From Acidobacteriota bacterium (GTDB taxonomy: Bacteria > Acidobacteriota > Aminicenantia > Aminicenantales > Aminicenantaceae): 5,850 bases of DNA. Of the stretch, positions 5,713 to 5,850 are shown one piece after another. Numbering within the stretch: position 1 is the stretch's first letter; every line of letters starts with the position of its first letter. The translations under genes were made by a program, and so were the position numbers. The stretch covers positions 1 to 5,850 of the forward strand of contig JAUWSR010000244.1 of assembly GCA_030609975.1 (NCBI GenBank), given 5' to 3'. The notes under the pieces are model-generated. The model did not search any database. It worked only from the letters and a program-made list of their open reading frames with translations, and was not told the DNA's origin.

Positions 5713-5850
5713 ATGACTATCCCTAAGATCGCTCTGATCGGTGCTGACGGCCAACTGGGGACGGATCTGCACACGCTTTTGAAGGCAACGGCAGAGGTTA
5801 CCCCTCTTTTCTATCCTGATTTTGATTTGACTCATCCCGAAGCCTCTAGA
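5713..5850 (+). CDS. rmlD: dTDP-4-dehydrorhamnose reductase-like protein, 3'-truncated by window edge
   Basis: Only 46 codons are visible. They begin MTIPKIALIGADGQLGTDL, the short N-terminal strand and Gly-x-x-Gly-x-x-Gly nucleotide-binding turn of RmlD/RfbD-type short-chain reductases, in which the variant GAxGQLG is characteristic. DFDLTHPEA near residue 37 matches the family's 'D-x-D-[IL]-T-[DH]-P-E' acid/adenine-site segment. The full enzyme (usually near 290 residues) would reduce dTDP-4-dehydro-L-rhamnose to dTDP-L-rhamnose with NAD(P)H, the last step of dTDP-L-rhamnose synthesis in the cytoplasm. This fits the glycosyltransferase genes at the other end of the window. The ATG has no clear Shine-Dalgarno sequence and lies 8 bases after the preceding terminator's T-run, so its expression is puzzling. 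The catalytic YxxxK region is outside the window, so another extended SDR cannot be fully excluded. Confidence 0.82.
   Translation, partial: MTIPKIALIGADGQLGTDLHTLLKATAEVTPLFYPDFDLTHPEASR

Noticed and set aside
5413..5835. 140-codon open frame on the minus strand
   Set aside because: It runs antisense through the barrel C-terminus, the terminator and rmlD, and its translation shows no recognisable domain or ribosome site.
1..5850. CRISPR array, tRNA, rRNA or phage/defence module
   Set aside because: No regularly spaced direct repeats, cloverleaf-like segments, rRNA-like stretches or nuclease/helicase/toxin motifs were seen on either strand.

Overview
The window looks like part of a Gram-negative bacterial chromosome of moderate GC. 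It has a signal-peptide protein ending in a probable outer-membrane beta-barrel, strong GGAGG-type ribosome binding sites and surface-polysaccharide genes. Nothing identifies a taxon securely. The mix of glycosyltransferases, PKD-repeat barrel protein and REP-like palindromes would suit a deltaproteobacterium or an Acidobacteria/Aminicenantes-type lineage, but that is a guess.

Layout. (1) Positions 2-2571 hold a tightly packed + strand operon: the C-terminal part of a GT-B glycosyltransferase cut by the left edge, a small helical/coiled-coil protein overlapping it by 11 bases, and a complete GT4-type glycosyltransferase starting one base after the previous stop. This is the organisation of an O-antigen, capsule or exopolysaccharide cluster. 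(2) Positions 2575-2826 are non-coding and almost entirely one imperfect palindrome, with outer inverted repeats and two related inner hairpins. It looks like a MITE or BIME-like element lying between two converging genes. (3) A minus-strand tandem-ACT protein (2835-3230) and a plus-strand class I glutamine amidotransferase (3326-4054) diverge from a 95-base intergenic region. (4) A regulatory gap with a TTGACA box precedes a 485-residue exported protein (4189-5646) with a novel-looking N-terminal domain, two PKD-like domains and a C-terminal barrel. A textbook intrinsic terminator follows it. (5) The first 46 codons of a dTDP-4-dehydrorhamnose reductase (rmlD/rfbD-like) begin only 8 bases after the terminator T-tract and run off the right edge.

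How the genes relate. The glycosyltransferases and the RmlD-like enzyme both point to surface glycan synthesis; RmlD would supply dTDP-L-rhamnose as a donor. The ACT, amidotransferase and barrel genes between them have no obvious link to sugar metabolism and seem to be separate transcription units. The least explained parts are the palindromic element, the barrel protein's N-terminal domain and cysteine pattern, the small helical protein, and how rmlD is transcribed from behind a strong terminator.
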